Both the position numbers and the translations under genes were made by a program. The notes under the pieces are model-generated. The model saw only the letters and a program-made list of their open reading frames with translations, did no database searches and was not told the origin of the DNA. A stretch of 64,000 nt of DNA from the NCBI RefSeq assembly GCF_009765785.1, contig NZ_LMUT01000012.1, forward strand, positions 1,396,557 to 1,460,556, given 5' to 3'. This document shows, piece by piece, positions 1-9,715 of the stretch (positions are counted from its first letter, which is position 1; every line of letters begins with the position of its first letter). This DNA is from Granulicella sp. L46 (GTDB lineage: Bacteria > Acidobacteriota > Terriglobia > Terriglobales > Acidobacteriaceae).

Positions 1-15
1 TAAAATCTAAGGTGT

Positions 16-1248
<1,233 letters not shown>

Positions 1249-1292
1249 CGTCGGTCTTTTTCCCGACCAACGGAAGGACCCCGCGAAGCAGT

Positions 1293-1311
1293 AAAAAGGC
1301 GTGCGAACGCC
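1293..1311 (-). terminator. Possible rho-independent terminator of the GT2 gene
   Basis: Read on the minus strand, a GGCGT stem, a TCGC loop and an ACGCC stem are followed directly by five T residues. It lies 27 bases beyond the stop codon of the minus-strand glycosyltransferase. The stem is only 5 bp, so the call is tentative. Confidence 0.4.
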
Positions 1312-1337
1312 CGCCCCACGCGCAGTGGGCCTTTGCC

Positions 1338-2651
1338 TTAGCTTTTCTTCTTCTTCTCCGCCCGCTCCGCCAGTTTCCTCACCACCCGTGCGGTCCGTAT
1401 CTCCTCATCCCGTTTCTTCCGCGCCTCGCGTTCCCAAACAAACGGGCTGTTATGTTTGCGCAGATCGCGCAACGGATACAGCGTTCCCCGCCACATCACG
1501 CCGCGCCGTGCCAGCACCACCACCATCGACCGCAGCATGGCAAAGATCATCGCCACGGCACCCAGCGGATACAGCCAGGCATAGCGCGCATCAATCAGGC
1601 TGGCCCTCCCCATCACCCGATACAACGCGCCGATGCAGCACACGATTAACAGCGCCTGCACCACCGTTCCCCACCACACCAGCCCAGCCAGCGGCAGCAG
1701 GAAAAATACAAAGATCCAAAGACACATCAGCAACACCAACAACGGCTGAAATCCAAACGCCGAAAACAGATTTTTCGTCATATTGACCAGCAGTCCATGC
1801 CCACCCTTTGCCCAGTGCACCAGCACCATGCCCGGAGCAAACGCCATTCGCTGCCGCATCCCCGCAGCGCGCATCCGCCGCCCTAGCGTAATGTCCTCCA
1901 GCACCGCCAGCCGCTGCGGAATCCATCCGCCAATCTCATTCAGCGCATCCCGACGCACCAGGTTGAACGACCCAATCCCCGCCACATCCCGCCGCGCCTT
2001 TGGCTCCTCCACCATCCACGGACGTGTCGCCCAAAGGCTCATCACCTGCATAAACCCCAGCACAATCCCCTCTCCGCGCGACTTCACCTCCACCGTCGGC
2101 AGCACCACCAGGTGATCGGCCTGCGTCTCCTGCGCACACACCAGCGCACGCCGCAATACCGACGGCGAAAACAAAATATCCGCATCCGTGAACAGCAAAT
2201 AGTCCGATTCACTATTCTCCGTCGCAACCATCAGCGCGAACGTCTTGCCCAGCCAGCCCTCCGGCAACTCCGTTACGTGGATCGCGCTCAGCGCACCAGG
2301 CCTTCGCACGGCATACTCCTCCACATACGCGTCCACAATCGCGCCAGTCCCATCGGTGGACCGGTCGTCAACCACCAGCACGCGCACGCCCACATAATCC
2401 GCCACCATCAACGCATCGATGGTCGCCGCAATTTTCTCCGCTTCATCGCGAGCCGGCACCACCACTGTCAGCGTCGGCGTCCCCACCGGCAGCGCATCCC
2501 AATCCGGCATCGTAAGGTCGGGCAACGTTGGAAGAAGGTGCACCGCGTCGTACGTCCGCAGCACCCAGGCCAGCGTCAGCAGCCACCATACTGTCCTGAT
2601 AATTTCGCGCCAGGACTCCGTCACATGGAAATGCAAGCCGTGCCAGTTCAA
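1338..2651 (-). CDS. Membrane-anchored family 2 glycosyltransferase
   Basis: This 437-residue protein has one hydrophobic segment near residues 17-32, a GT-A domain starting at VVVPARDE (residue 63), DDRSTDGT (95-102), a TDAD metal/nucleotide motif (155-158) and LEDITLGRRM (251-260), then three or four membrane helices from about residue 300 to 380. This arrangement is that of processive or polyprenyl/hopanoid-associated GT2 enzymes at the inner membrane. An HpnB-like role in hopanoid side-chain synthesis is possible, but no other hopanoid gene is in view. Its ATG overlaps the stop of the upstream MFS gene by 4 bases, so the two are probably translationally coupled. The substrate is not known. 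Confidence 0.85.
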   Translation of the reverse strand: MNWHGLHFHVTESWREIIRTVWWLLTLAWVLRTYDAVHLLPTLPDLTMPDWDALPVGTPTLTVVVPARDEAEKIAATIDALMVADYVGVRVLVVDDRSTDGTGAIVDAYVEEYAVRRPGALSAIHVTELPEGWLGKTFALMVATENSESDYLLFTDADILFSPSVLRRALVCAQETQADHLVVLPTVEVKSRGEGIVLGFMQVMSLWATRPWMVEEPKARRDVAGIGSFNLVRRDALNEIGGWIPQRLAVLEDITLGRRMRAAGMRQRMAFAPGMVLVHWAKGGHGLLVNMTKNLFSAFGFQPLLVLLMCLWIFVFFLLPLAGLVWWGTVVQALLIVCCIGALYRVMGRASLIDARYAWLYPLGAVAMIFAMLRSMVVVLARRGVMWRGTLYPLRDLRKHNSPFVWEREARKKRDEEIRTARVVRKLAERAEKKKKS

Positions 2652-3910
2652 ACCGCCGCACCCTCCAGCGAATGCGTCAACGGCGGCGCAAACTTCGACC
2701 CCACAAAGAAAATGACCGCCGCCACCACAAACGTGATCAACGTAATCGCTAGTCCCATCCTCAAGTTCGAATGATCACTGACGATCCCGATAATCTTGGG
2801 CGAAAACGCATCGCCAAACACATGCAGCGCGAACAACTGTCCCGCCATCGCAGTCGCTCGCAGATGTGCCGGCACTGCATTCAGCGTCGCCGCATTCACG
2901 GGCCCCGTTCCTAGGAACACCAGGAACACGGCAACCCCCAGAGCCGGCAACGTCACACTCTTCGGCCCGAAGAACGCCAGCACCGCCGGTGGCACCGCCA
3001 AAATCGCACTCAGCGCCGGCACCAAATACAGCGCCTTCGAAGTCTTCTTCGACCACCAATGCGCCAGCAATCCGCCCGTCACTGTTCCACCCAACCCACA
3101 CACCACCGTGATGCCGCCCATGATCGTCCCCGCCGCCTCCATCGACCGCCCATCCACGCGATTCAAAAATGACGGCATCCACCACGAAATCCCACCCAGC
3201 GAAAACGTCACCGCCGCATACCCCATGATCGAGCACAGATAAGCCTTGTTCGATAGCAGGGACATCACCGAAGCCTTATCTACCTTCTTCCGATCCTTCG
3301 CCTCCGCCCGTTGCGGCTCGCGCATGAAAAACAAAATTAGCAGCGCAATCAACGCCCCAGGAATCGCCGACACAACAAACGCCATCCGCCATCCATGATG
3401 CGCAGCCACCACTCCGCCCGACAAATATCCCAGAGCCGCCCCCACCGGTATCGCCACATTAAAAATCGTCAGCACCGCATTGCGCTTATCATCGGCAAAG
3501 TAATCCGCCAGCAGCGCCGGCGCAAAGATCCCGAAGCTAGCCTCGCCAATCCCCAGCGCCGCATGCCTCAAATTCAGCGACAGATAGCTATGCACGCCCG
3601 CCGTCCAAAAATTCATCGCCGCAATCATCAGCGCCGCCACCACAATCATCGGCTTACGCGGAAACCGATCCCCCAGCCATCCCGTCAACGGAGACGACAG
3701 CACATACGCCACAAAAAACCACAGCGTCAGCGACCCAATCTGGCTATCCGAAAGATGAAACTCGCGCTTGATCTGCTCCTGCACCGCCGGCAGAATATAC
3801 CGATCCAGGTAGTTGACGAAGTTCATCGCAGTCAACAGGCATAGCGCCACCACGGCTCCCTTGACCGATCGCGTTTTAGGCTTCGTTGCCGTCTTCGGGG
3901 CCATCGACAT
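2648..3910 (-). CDS. MFS transporter (spinster-like)
   Basis: This 420-residue protein has about 12 hydrophobic segments and the MFS loop motif GWLGDRFPRKPM after helix 2. The first helix carries MNFVNYLDRYILPAV, which is typical of spinster-type major facilitator proteins and their bacterial hexuronate/sugar-acid relatives. It is an inner-membrane secondary transporter with unknown substrate. It is first in a two-gene unit with the overlapping GT2 gene, which may point to a lipid or sugar substrate, but that is inference. A basic 17-residue N-terminus precedes helix 1. Confidence 0.85.
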   Translation of the reverse strand: MSMAPKTATKPKTRSVKGAVVALCLLTAMNFVNYLDRYILPAVQEQIKREFHLSDSQIGSLTLWFFVAYVLSSPLTGWLGDRFPRKPMIVVAALMIAAMNFWTAGVHSYLSLNLRHAALGIGEASFGIFAPALLADYFADDKRNAVLTIFNVAIPVGAALGYLSGGVVAAHHGWRMAFVVSAIPGALIALLILFFMREPQRAEAKDRKKVDKASVMSLLSNKAYLCSIMGYAAVTFSLGGISWWMPSFLNRVDGRSMEAAGTIMGGITVVCGLGGTVTGGLLAHWWSKKTSKALYLVPALSAILAVPPAVLAFFGPKSVTLPALGVAVFLVFLGTGPVNAATLNAVPAHLRATAMAGQLFALHVFGDAFSPKIIGIVSDHSNLRMGLAITLITFVVAAVIFFVGSKFAPPLTHSLEGAAV

Positions 3911-4001
3911 ACTGAGCCGAGAATATCAGGCCCAACCAATCACCGTCGCTTCTCACCCCGCCAGCACATCCCGCGCCTTCAACAAAATCCCAAGCTGCCC
4001 G

Positions 4002-5348
4002 CTACTTCTCCTCCGACAGCCGATACATCAGCAACGCCATCCGCTTCGCCTGCTTTGGAATCGAGTCCAGGTACACCACCTCGCCCACCGCATGCGCCCC
4101 TGTCCCCATCGCGCCCACACCCACCAGCCCCGGCACATACGGAGCCACAAACGAAATATCCCCCGCACCACCCCCAGCCGGATCCGTCACCTCTTCCACC
4201 CCAAACCCCAGCGTCGCATTCACATCCTGCAGCTGAGCCAGCAGCGCCTCCGAAGCCGGAGTCACGGCCATCGACGGATACGCCTCATCAAACGAAATCT
4301 TCGCATCCGTCAGCGCCAGGTGCTGCGCAACAATCGCCTCCATCTTCGCCTTCACCCGTGCCGTCTGTTCCTCACTCACCGTCCGCAGATCCCCATTCGC
4401 CAACGCCGTAGCCGCAACAATATTCGACTTCCCCGTAGCCGTCCCGCCCGTCTTGTCTTTATCCATCACCGCCTTCCCGCCACCCAACACCAGCCCCACG
4501 CTGTACGTCAGCCCCGGCTCCCGCAGCTGCGTACGAAACGCCTCCACAATCCTCGCCAGCTCATAGATCGCCCCATACCCCAGCCTGTCCCCAAACACCA
4601 GCGACGAGTGCCCACTCTTCCCACTCGTCTCCAGGTGCCACGTATTTGAACTCCTCCGCCCAATCCTCACTGCATCGACGCCATCCACGCCGCCATCGCG
4701 AAACGCATTCTCAAACTCCAACGCCACATCGCTATGCTTGGCCGCATCAATCATGTCTTTTCTACTGATCGCGATCGGCCGTGCCGCATCCTCTTCATCG
4801 CCGCTCAGCACGATCGTGATTTCGGTGTCCTTCAACACCCCCGCTGCCTGCATCGCGCGGAGCGAATCCAGCATCACCACCAGCCCGCCCTTCATGTCGC
4901 ACGTCCCAGGCCCGGTCGCCACGCGCCCATTCGTCCCCGGCACAATCTCGTACTTCTGAAACGGCGAGCCAGCATCGAACACCGTATCCATATGCCCAAT
5001 CAGCAGCAGCCGCTTGCCGCACTTCCCCGCTCTCAACGGACAAGGATGCTCCGCCACCAGATCCCCCGCGCGCCCAACCTTGTCCATCGGATTCCACCGC
5101 ACCGTAAACCCCAGCGCTTCAATCTGCGGCGCGATCACATCCTTCACCCGCACCACGCCCGCAAGATTCATCGTCCCGCTATTGATGTCCACCAACTTCT
5201 CAAGCAGCTCCACTGCCCCCGGCGTAGCTGCATCAACGGTCTTCACCATCGCCGCTTCAGTCGGCGATGGAGCACTCTGCCCACCGGCCATACCGCCCAG
5301 CGCCAAAACAAAACCCACCATCCACAAACGCGCTACACAAGTTTTCAT
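4002..5348 (-). CDS. Secreted M20 family metallopeptidase (carboxypeptidase G2-like)
   Basis: The product is a zinc exopeptidase, probably removing C-terminal glutamate or other residues in the periplasm. The chosen ATG at 5348 begins a signal peptide (MKTCVARLWMVGFVLALGG, with likely cleavage after MAGG/GQS); an upstream in-frame start would add 13 polar residues and bury it. M20 landmarks are IGHMDTVF (first zinc histidine and catalytic aspartate), GTCDMKGG (bridging aspartate) and SGDEED (catalytic and zinc glutamates). An internal dimerisation domain lies around GKSGHSS. The length of 448 residues is typical for mature CPG2-like enzymes plus signal. Confidence 0.9.
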   Translation of the reverse strand: MKTCVARLWMVGFVLALGGMAGGQSAPSPTEAAMVKTVDAATPGAVELLEKLVDINSGTMNLAGVVRVKDVIAPQIEALGFTVRWNPMDKVGRAGDLVAEHPCPLRAGKCGKRLLLIGHMDTVFDAGSPFQKYEIVPGTNGRVATGPGTCDMKGGLVVMLDSLRAMQAAGVLKDTEITIVLSGDEEDAARPIAISRKDMIDAAKHSDVALEFENAFRDGGVDGVDAVRIGRRSSNTWHLETSGKSGHSSLVFGDRLGYGAIYELARIVEAFRTQLREPGLTYSVGLVLGGGKAVMDKDKTGGTATGKSNIVAATALANGDLRTVSEEQTARVKAKMEAIVAQHLALTDAKISFDEAYPSMAVTPASEALLAQLQDVNATLGFGVEEVTDPAGGGAGDISFVAPYVPGLVGVGAMGTGAHAVGEVVYLDSIPKQAKRMALLMYRLSEEK

Positions 5349-5393
5349 GATGGCCGGAGAATAGCATTTACCGGCCGCCCGCCCCAAGCCGCT

Positions 5394-5801
5394 CTACCGA
5401 AATTCTTCACTCCGCGGATACCGCGCCGTCACCACAGTCGAGATCCCGCCCCGTGGCCGAAAATCTCCCTTGATCTCCGCCCACACCGGATCGGTCGCCT
5501 TCACCACATCGTCCAACACCTGGTTCACAATATTCTCCTGAAAGATTCCCAGGTTGCGATACGTGAACAAATATTCCTTCAAGCTCTTCAGCTCGAGACA
5601 CTTCTCCCGCGGCATATACCGAATCGTCAGCACACCAAAATCCGGCAACCCGGTCTTCGGACAAACGCTCGTAAACTCCGGATCATCAATCAAAATCTCA
5701 TACGCTTTGAACTGATTCGCCCAAGTCTCAATCGCCGGAAACTTTGTCTCCAGCCCCGCCGCAGCGTGGTCATCGGTATAGCCTGTCGTGTGTTCTGCCA
5801 T
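5394..5801 (-). CDS. queF: NADPH-dependent 7-cyano-7-deazaguanine (preQ0) reductase
   Basis: QueF reduces preQ0 to preQ1 on the route to queuosine in tRNA. At 135 residues this is the short unimodular type. The catalytic cysteine lies in SVCPKTGLPD (Cys47) with the partner Asp54, and the NADPH-binding ELKSLK stretch is at 70-75. The T-fold is complete through the C-terminal PRGGISTVV. No preQ1 riboswitch is evident in the 106 bases upstream, and no other queuosine gene lies nearby. Confidence 0.96.
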   Translation of the reverse strand: MAEHTTGYTDDHAAAGLETKFPAIETWANQFKAYEILIDDPEFTSVCPKTGLPDFGVLTIRYMPREKCLELKSLKEYLFTYRNLGIFQENIVNQVLDDVVKATDPVWAEIKGDFRPRGGISTVVTARYPRSEEFR

Positions 5802-5907
5802 CCCTCTAGTTTATCTCCGCAGCCCCCATCCTCCAACAATCAACCCCAAACGAAAAACTGTTCTCTGCGTCCATCAGCCTATGCGAACATTTCGCCGAGG
5901 GTCTCTC

Positions 5908-7497
5908 ATGCCAAACCGTCGTGCCAGCTTCTTCCTCTTTTGCATGGTGTTTGGAATCCAGATGTTCGAATTGCAGGCAGCAACCCACGCTCAGGTCCTC
6001 ACCGCCCAATACAACAACGCTCGCACCGGCGCAGACCTCCACGAGAAAATCCTCAAGCCCTCGAACGTAAACACCCGCACCTTCGGAAAGCTGTACACGC
6101 GCACGGTCGACGGCGATGTTTTCGCCCAACCTCTCTACGTTCCCTCGCTCACAATCCCCGGCCTCGGCAAGCGCAACGTAGTCTTCGCCGCCACCGAGCA
6201 CGACAGCGTCTACGCCTTCGACGCAAACAGCACGCGCGACACCCCACTCTGGAAGACATCCTTCATCGACCCCGAGCACGGCACAACACCCTTGTCCGAC
6301 CGCGACGTACAGTGCCCCTTCATCACCCCCGAAGTAGGCATCACCCCAACACCCGTCATCGACCCAACCACCCGCACCATGTACGTGCTAGCCCGCACCA
6401 AAGAGCACGGCGTCTTCGTACAAAAGCTGCATGCCCTCGACATCACCACCGGCAAGGAACGCCCCAACAGTCCCGTCATCATCACAGCAACGATCCCCGG
6501 CAAAGGCGACGGCTCCATCGACGGCAAGGTCACCTTCGACGCACAGAAAGAAAATCCCCGCGCCGCGCTCCTGCTTCTCAACGGCGAAATCTACCTCACT
6601 TGGGCCTCGTCCTGTGACGTCGCTCCCTATCATGGCTGGGTGATGGCCTACGATGCCCACACCCTCCACCAACACGCCGTCCTCAATACCTCACCCGACG
6701 GCGACGACGCTGGCATCTGGCAGTCCGACGCAGGCCCCGCCGCTGATGACGCAGGTAACATCTACGTCGCCACAGGCAATGGAAACTTCAACGCAAACAA
6801 ACAGGGCGGCCGCAACTTCGGCGACACCCTCCTGAAGCTGCACCTCGACGGATCCAACCTCGTCATCCGCGACTATTTCACTCCGTCCAACCAGAAAGTC
6901 ATGGACGCCCACGATTGGGACCTCGGCAGCCAGGGCCCCGTTCTCCTTGCGCCCCAGCCCGGCCCGCATCCGAATCTACTGGTCCTCGCAGGCAAAGAAG
7001 GCAAGCTCTACCTCCTCGATCGCGACCACCTGGGCAAGTTCCACGAAGGCTCCGACCCCCAGGTCCTGCAATCCATCAAAACCAAGGACGCCTACGGAGC
7101 AGCGGCCTATTGGAACGGCAACGTCTACTTCACCGATCGAAGCGACATCACCCGCCAGTTCGCGCTGCTGAACGGTCTCCTCACAGAGAAAGCCGCAACA
7201 ACGCTCATGCCCTCTCCCGCAGCCACGCCCATCGTCTCAGCCGACGGCAACGCAGACGCGATCCTGTGGGTAGCCTCCACCAAAGAGTGGGACGAGACGC
7301 AGATCGACCGGGCCGCCATCCTCCACGCCTACGACGCCACCGGCATCACCCACGAGCTCTACAACAGCGAACAGAACAGCGCCCGAGACCGAGGCGACAA
7401 CACCGTTCGTTTCGCCATCCCCACCATCGCCGACGGCCGCGTTTACCTCGGTACCCGTGGCCACGTCGACGTCTACGGCCTCTTGCCCCAGAAATAA
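5908..7497 (+). CDS. Secreted PQQ-like beta-propeller protein
   Basis: This exported protein of 529 residues begins with a signal peptide (RRASFFLFCMVFGIQMF) and continues with QYNNARTGAD, a start seen in many acidobacterial propeller proteins. Repeated blades contain VYAFDA, YVATGNG and LYLLDRD segments. The ATG at 5908 is preferred because GAGGG sits 6 bases upstream; an ATG at 5881 would add nine residues. No catalytic residues can be assigned, so it may be a binding or scaffold protein rather than a quinoprotein dehydrogenase. It is divergent from queF. Confidence 0.8.
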   Translation: MPNRRASFFLFCMVFGIQMFELQAATHAQVLTAQYNNARTGADLHEKILKPSNVNTRTFGKLYTRTVDGDVFAQPLYVPSLTIPGLGKRNVVFAATEHDSVYAFDANSTRDTPLWKTSFIDPEHGTTPLSDRDVQCPFITPEVGITPTPVIDPTTRTMYVLARTKEHGVFVQKLHALDITTGKERPNSPVIITATIPGKGDGSIDGKVTFDAQKENPRAALLLLNGEIYLTWASSCDVAPYHGWVMAYDAHTLHQHAVLNTSPDGDDAGIWQSDAGPAADDAGNIYVATGNGNFNANKQGGRNFGDTLLKLHLDGSNLVIRDYFTPSNQKVMDAHDWDLGSQGPVLLAPQPGPHPNLLVLAGKEGKLYLLDRDHLGKFHEGSDPQVLQSIKTKDAYGAAAYWNGNVYFTDRSDITRQFALLNGLLTEKAATTLMPSPAATPIVSADGNADAILWVASTKEWDETQIDRAAILHAYDATGITHELYNSEQNSARDRGDNTVRFAIPTIADGRVYLGTRGHVDVYGLLPQK

Positions 7498-7515
7498 AGC
7501 ATCCCACGCAACACG

Positions 7516-8607
<1,092 letters not shown>

Positions 8608-8704
8608 GGGAACTCCACCAAAAGGCTTCGCATTCAACCAGCACGCCTGCTCTGCATTGTAGTAGTCCCGGCCGCGCGAAGCTAAACCCAATCGCCCGCC
8701 GGCA

Positions 8705-9124
8705 TCACCAGGTGTTATACGTCGTCCCATCACTCGCCAACGCCTGCGATCCCGAGTGCACATCGTCCATCCCACCCTGCGTCTCATTAATATCCGTCAT
8801 GGTGTCCGACATCCCCGTGATCCATGTTTCATTACTGCTCGTAATCGGATCCACCGGGATCGACTTCAGATACCCCGCCTGCACCAGATCGTCCAGCGTC
8901 TCCGGAGCCTTTTCTTTGTCCACCGTATAGCTGTCGATCGCCGTCCGCATCGTATGCAGATCTTCCCGGAGCGTAGCTTCCTTCGCTCTCTGCAGCGTCC
9001 GCACATAAATTGGAATCGCAATCGTCGCCAGGATCATAATGATCGCCATAACGATCATCAGCTCGACGAGCGTAAACCCGCCCTCGCCCGACTTCCTAAC
9101 CCGCATTGTTCCAATCCCAGCCAT
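8705..9124 (-). CDS. GspG-like type II secretion pseudopilin
   Basis: The 139-residue protein has a prepilin peptidase site GFTLVELMI followed by a hydrophobic helix, then a small GspG-like globular domain with LVQAGYLKSIPVDPIT. The leader before the cleavage glycine is short and basic. GGAG lies 5 bases before the ATG. It ends in DGTTYNTW, almost the same tail as the neighbouring pseudopilin, so the two are paralogues. It is expected to form part of the inner-membrane pseudopilus that drives substrates through the GspD secretin encoded upstream in the same cluster. Confidence 0.9.
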   Translation of the reverse strand: MAGIGTMRVRKSGEGGFTLVELMIVMAIIMILATIAIPIYVRTLQRAKEATLREDLHTMRTAIDSYTVDKEKAPETLDDLVQAGYLKSIPVDPITSSNETWITGMSDTMTDINETQGGMDDVHSGSQALASDGTTYNTW

Positions 9125-9175
9125 TCGACTCCGCCAACAAATCCCTGCGACTTGATTCCTATTTCCGAGACTTCA

Positions 9176-9685
9176 TCACCAGGTGTTGTACTTCGTTCCG
9201 TCCAGCGCCGTTCCTTGGCTCTTGCTATAGACGTCGTACACATCCTGCCCGCCAAAACTATCCGAATCAGGCGGATCCTGATTCGATCGCAATCCCCAAT
9301 CCGTAGTGCCCGACATCGGGTCCACGGGAATCGCCCGCAAAAACCGCATCTTCTTGTCCTTCACATCCACGCCGTTTACCAGCGTCTGCAAATCCGGTGG
9401 ATAGTTGTTCGAGTCCGCCTTAGTCTGAATTCCACCCAGATCCGCAACGTCCTTGTACATATCGATCGCCCGGCGCATCTCCCAAAGATCAGCCCGCAAC
9501 TGCCGCTCCTTGGTTCGCTTCACCTCAAACTTCACCGCCGGAATTGCCGCCGTCGCGAGTACCGAAAGAATGGCGAGAACGATGATCAACTCCATCAGAG
9601 AGACGCCACGTTCTCCGCTGCGCACCCGCGACCGCAGTCGCTCCGTGCCGCATTCCCTGGCGTCGGACTCTCTCTGGTCGACCAT
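9176..9685 (-). CDS. Second GspG-like type II secretion pseudopilin
   Basis: This 169-residue protein has an unusually long, charged leader of about 27 residues before the prepilin site GVSLMELI (Glu at +5), then the hydrophobic helix and a globular part with LRAIPVDPMSG. It ends in DGTKYNTW like its neighbour. The ATG has GGAGGG six bases upstream. It lies 30 bases downstream of gspD and 51 bases before the next pseudopilin, consistent with one operon. Whether it is the major or a minor pseudopilin cannot be told from sequence. Confidence 0.88.
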   Translation of the reverse strand: MVDQRESDARECGTERLRSRVRSGERGVSLMELIIVLAILSVLATAAIPAVKFEVKRTKERQLRADLWEMRRAIDMYKDVADLGGIQTKADSNNYPPDLQTLVNGVDVKDKKMRFLRAIPVDPMSGTTDWGLRSNQDPPDSDSFGGQDVYDVYSKSQGTALDGTKYNTW

Positions 9686-9715
9686 CTTCCCTCCTTCCTT
9701 CGACGCCCCCGATCT

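Noticed and set aside
5802..5907. Possible preQ1 riboswitch before queF
   Set aside because: No recognisable aptamer pseudoknot (C-rich loop and A-rich tail) is seen upstream of the gene.
4734..6617. A 627-codon plus-strand open frame antisense to the M20 and queF genes
   Set aside because: It is Arg/His/Pro-rich with no family motif, crosses three recognisable genes in other frames, and is explained by high GC at third codon positions.
8608..8787. N-terminal extension of the M48 protease overlapping the pseudopilin gene
   Set aside because: The signal peptide and ribosome-binding site place the start at 8607.
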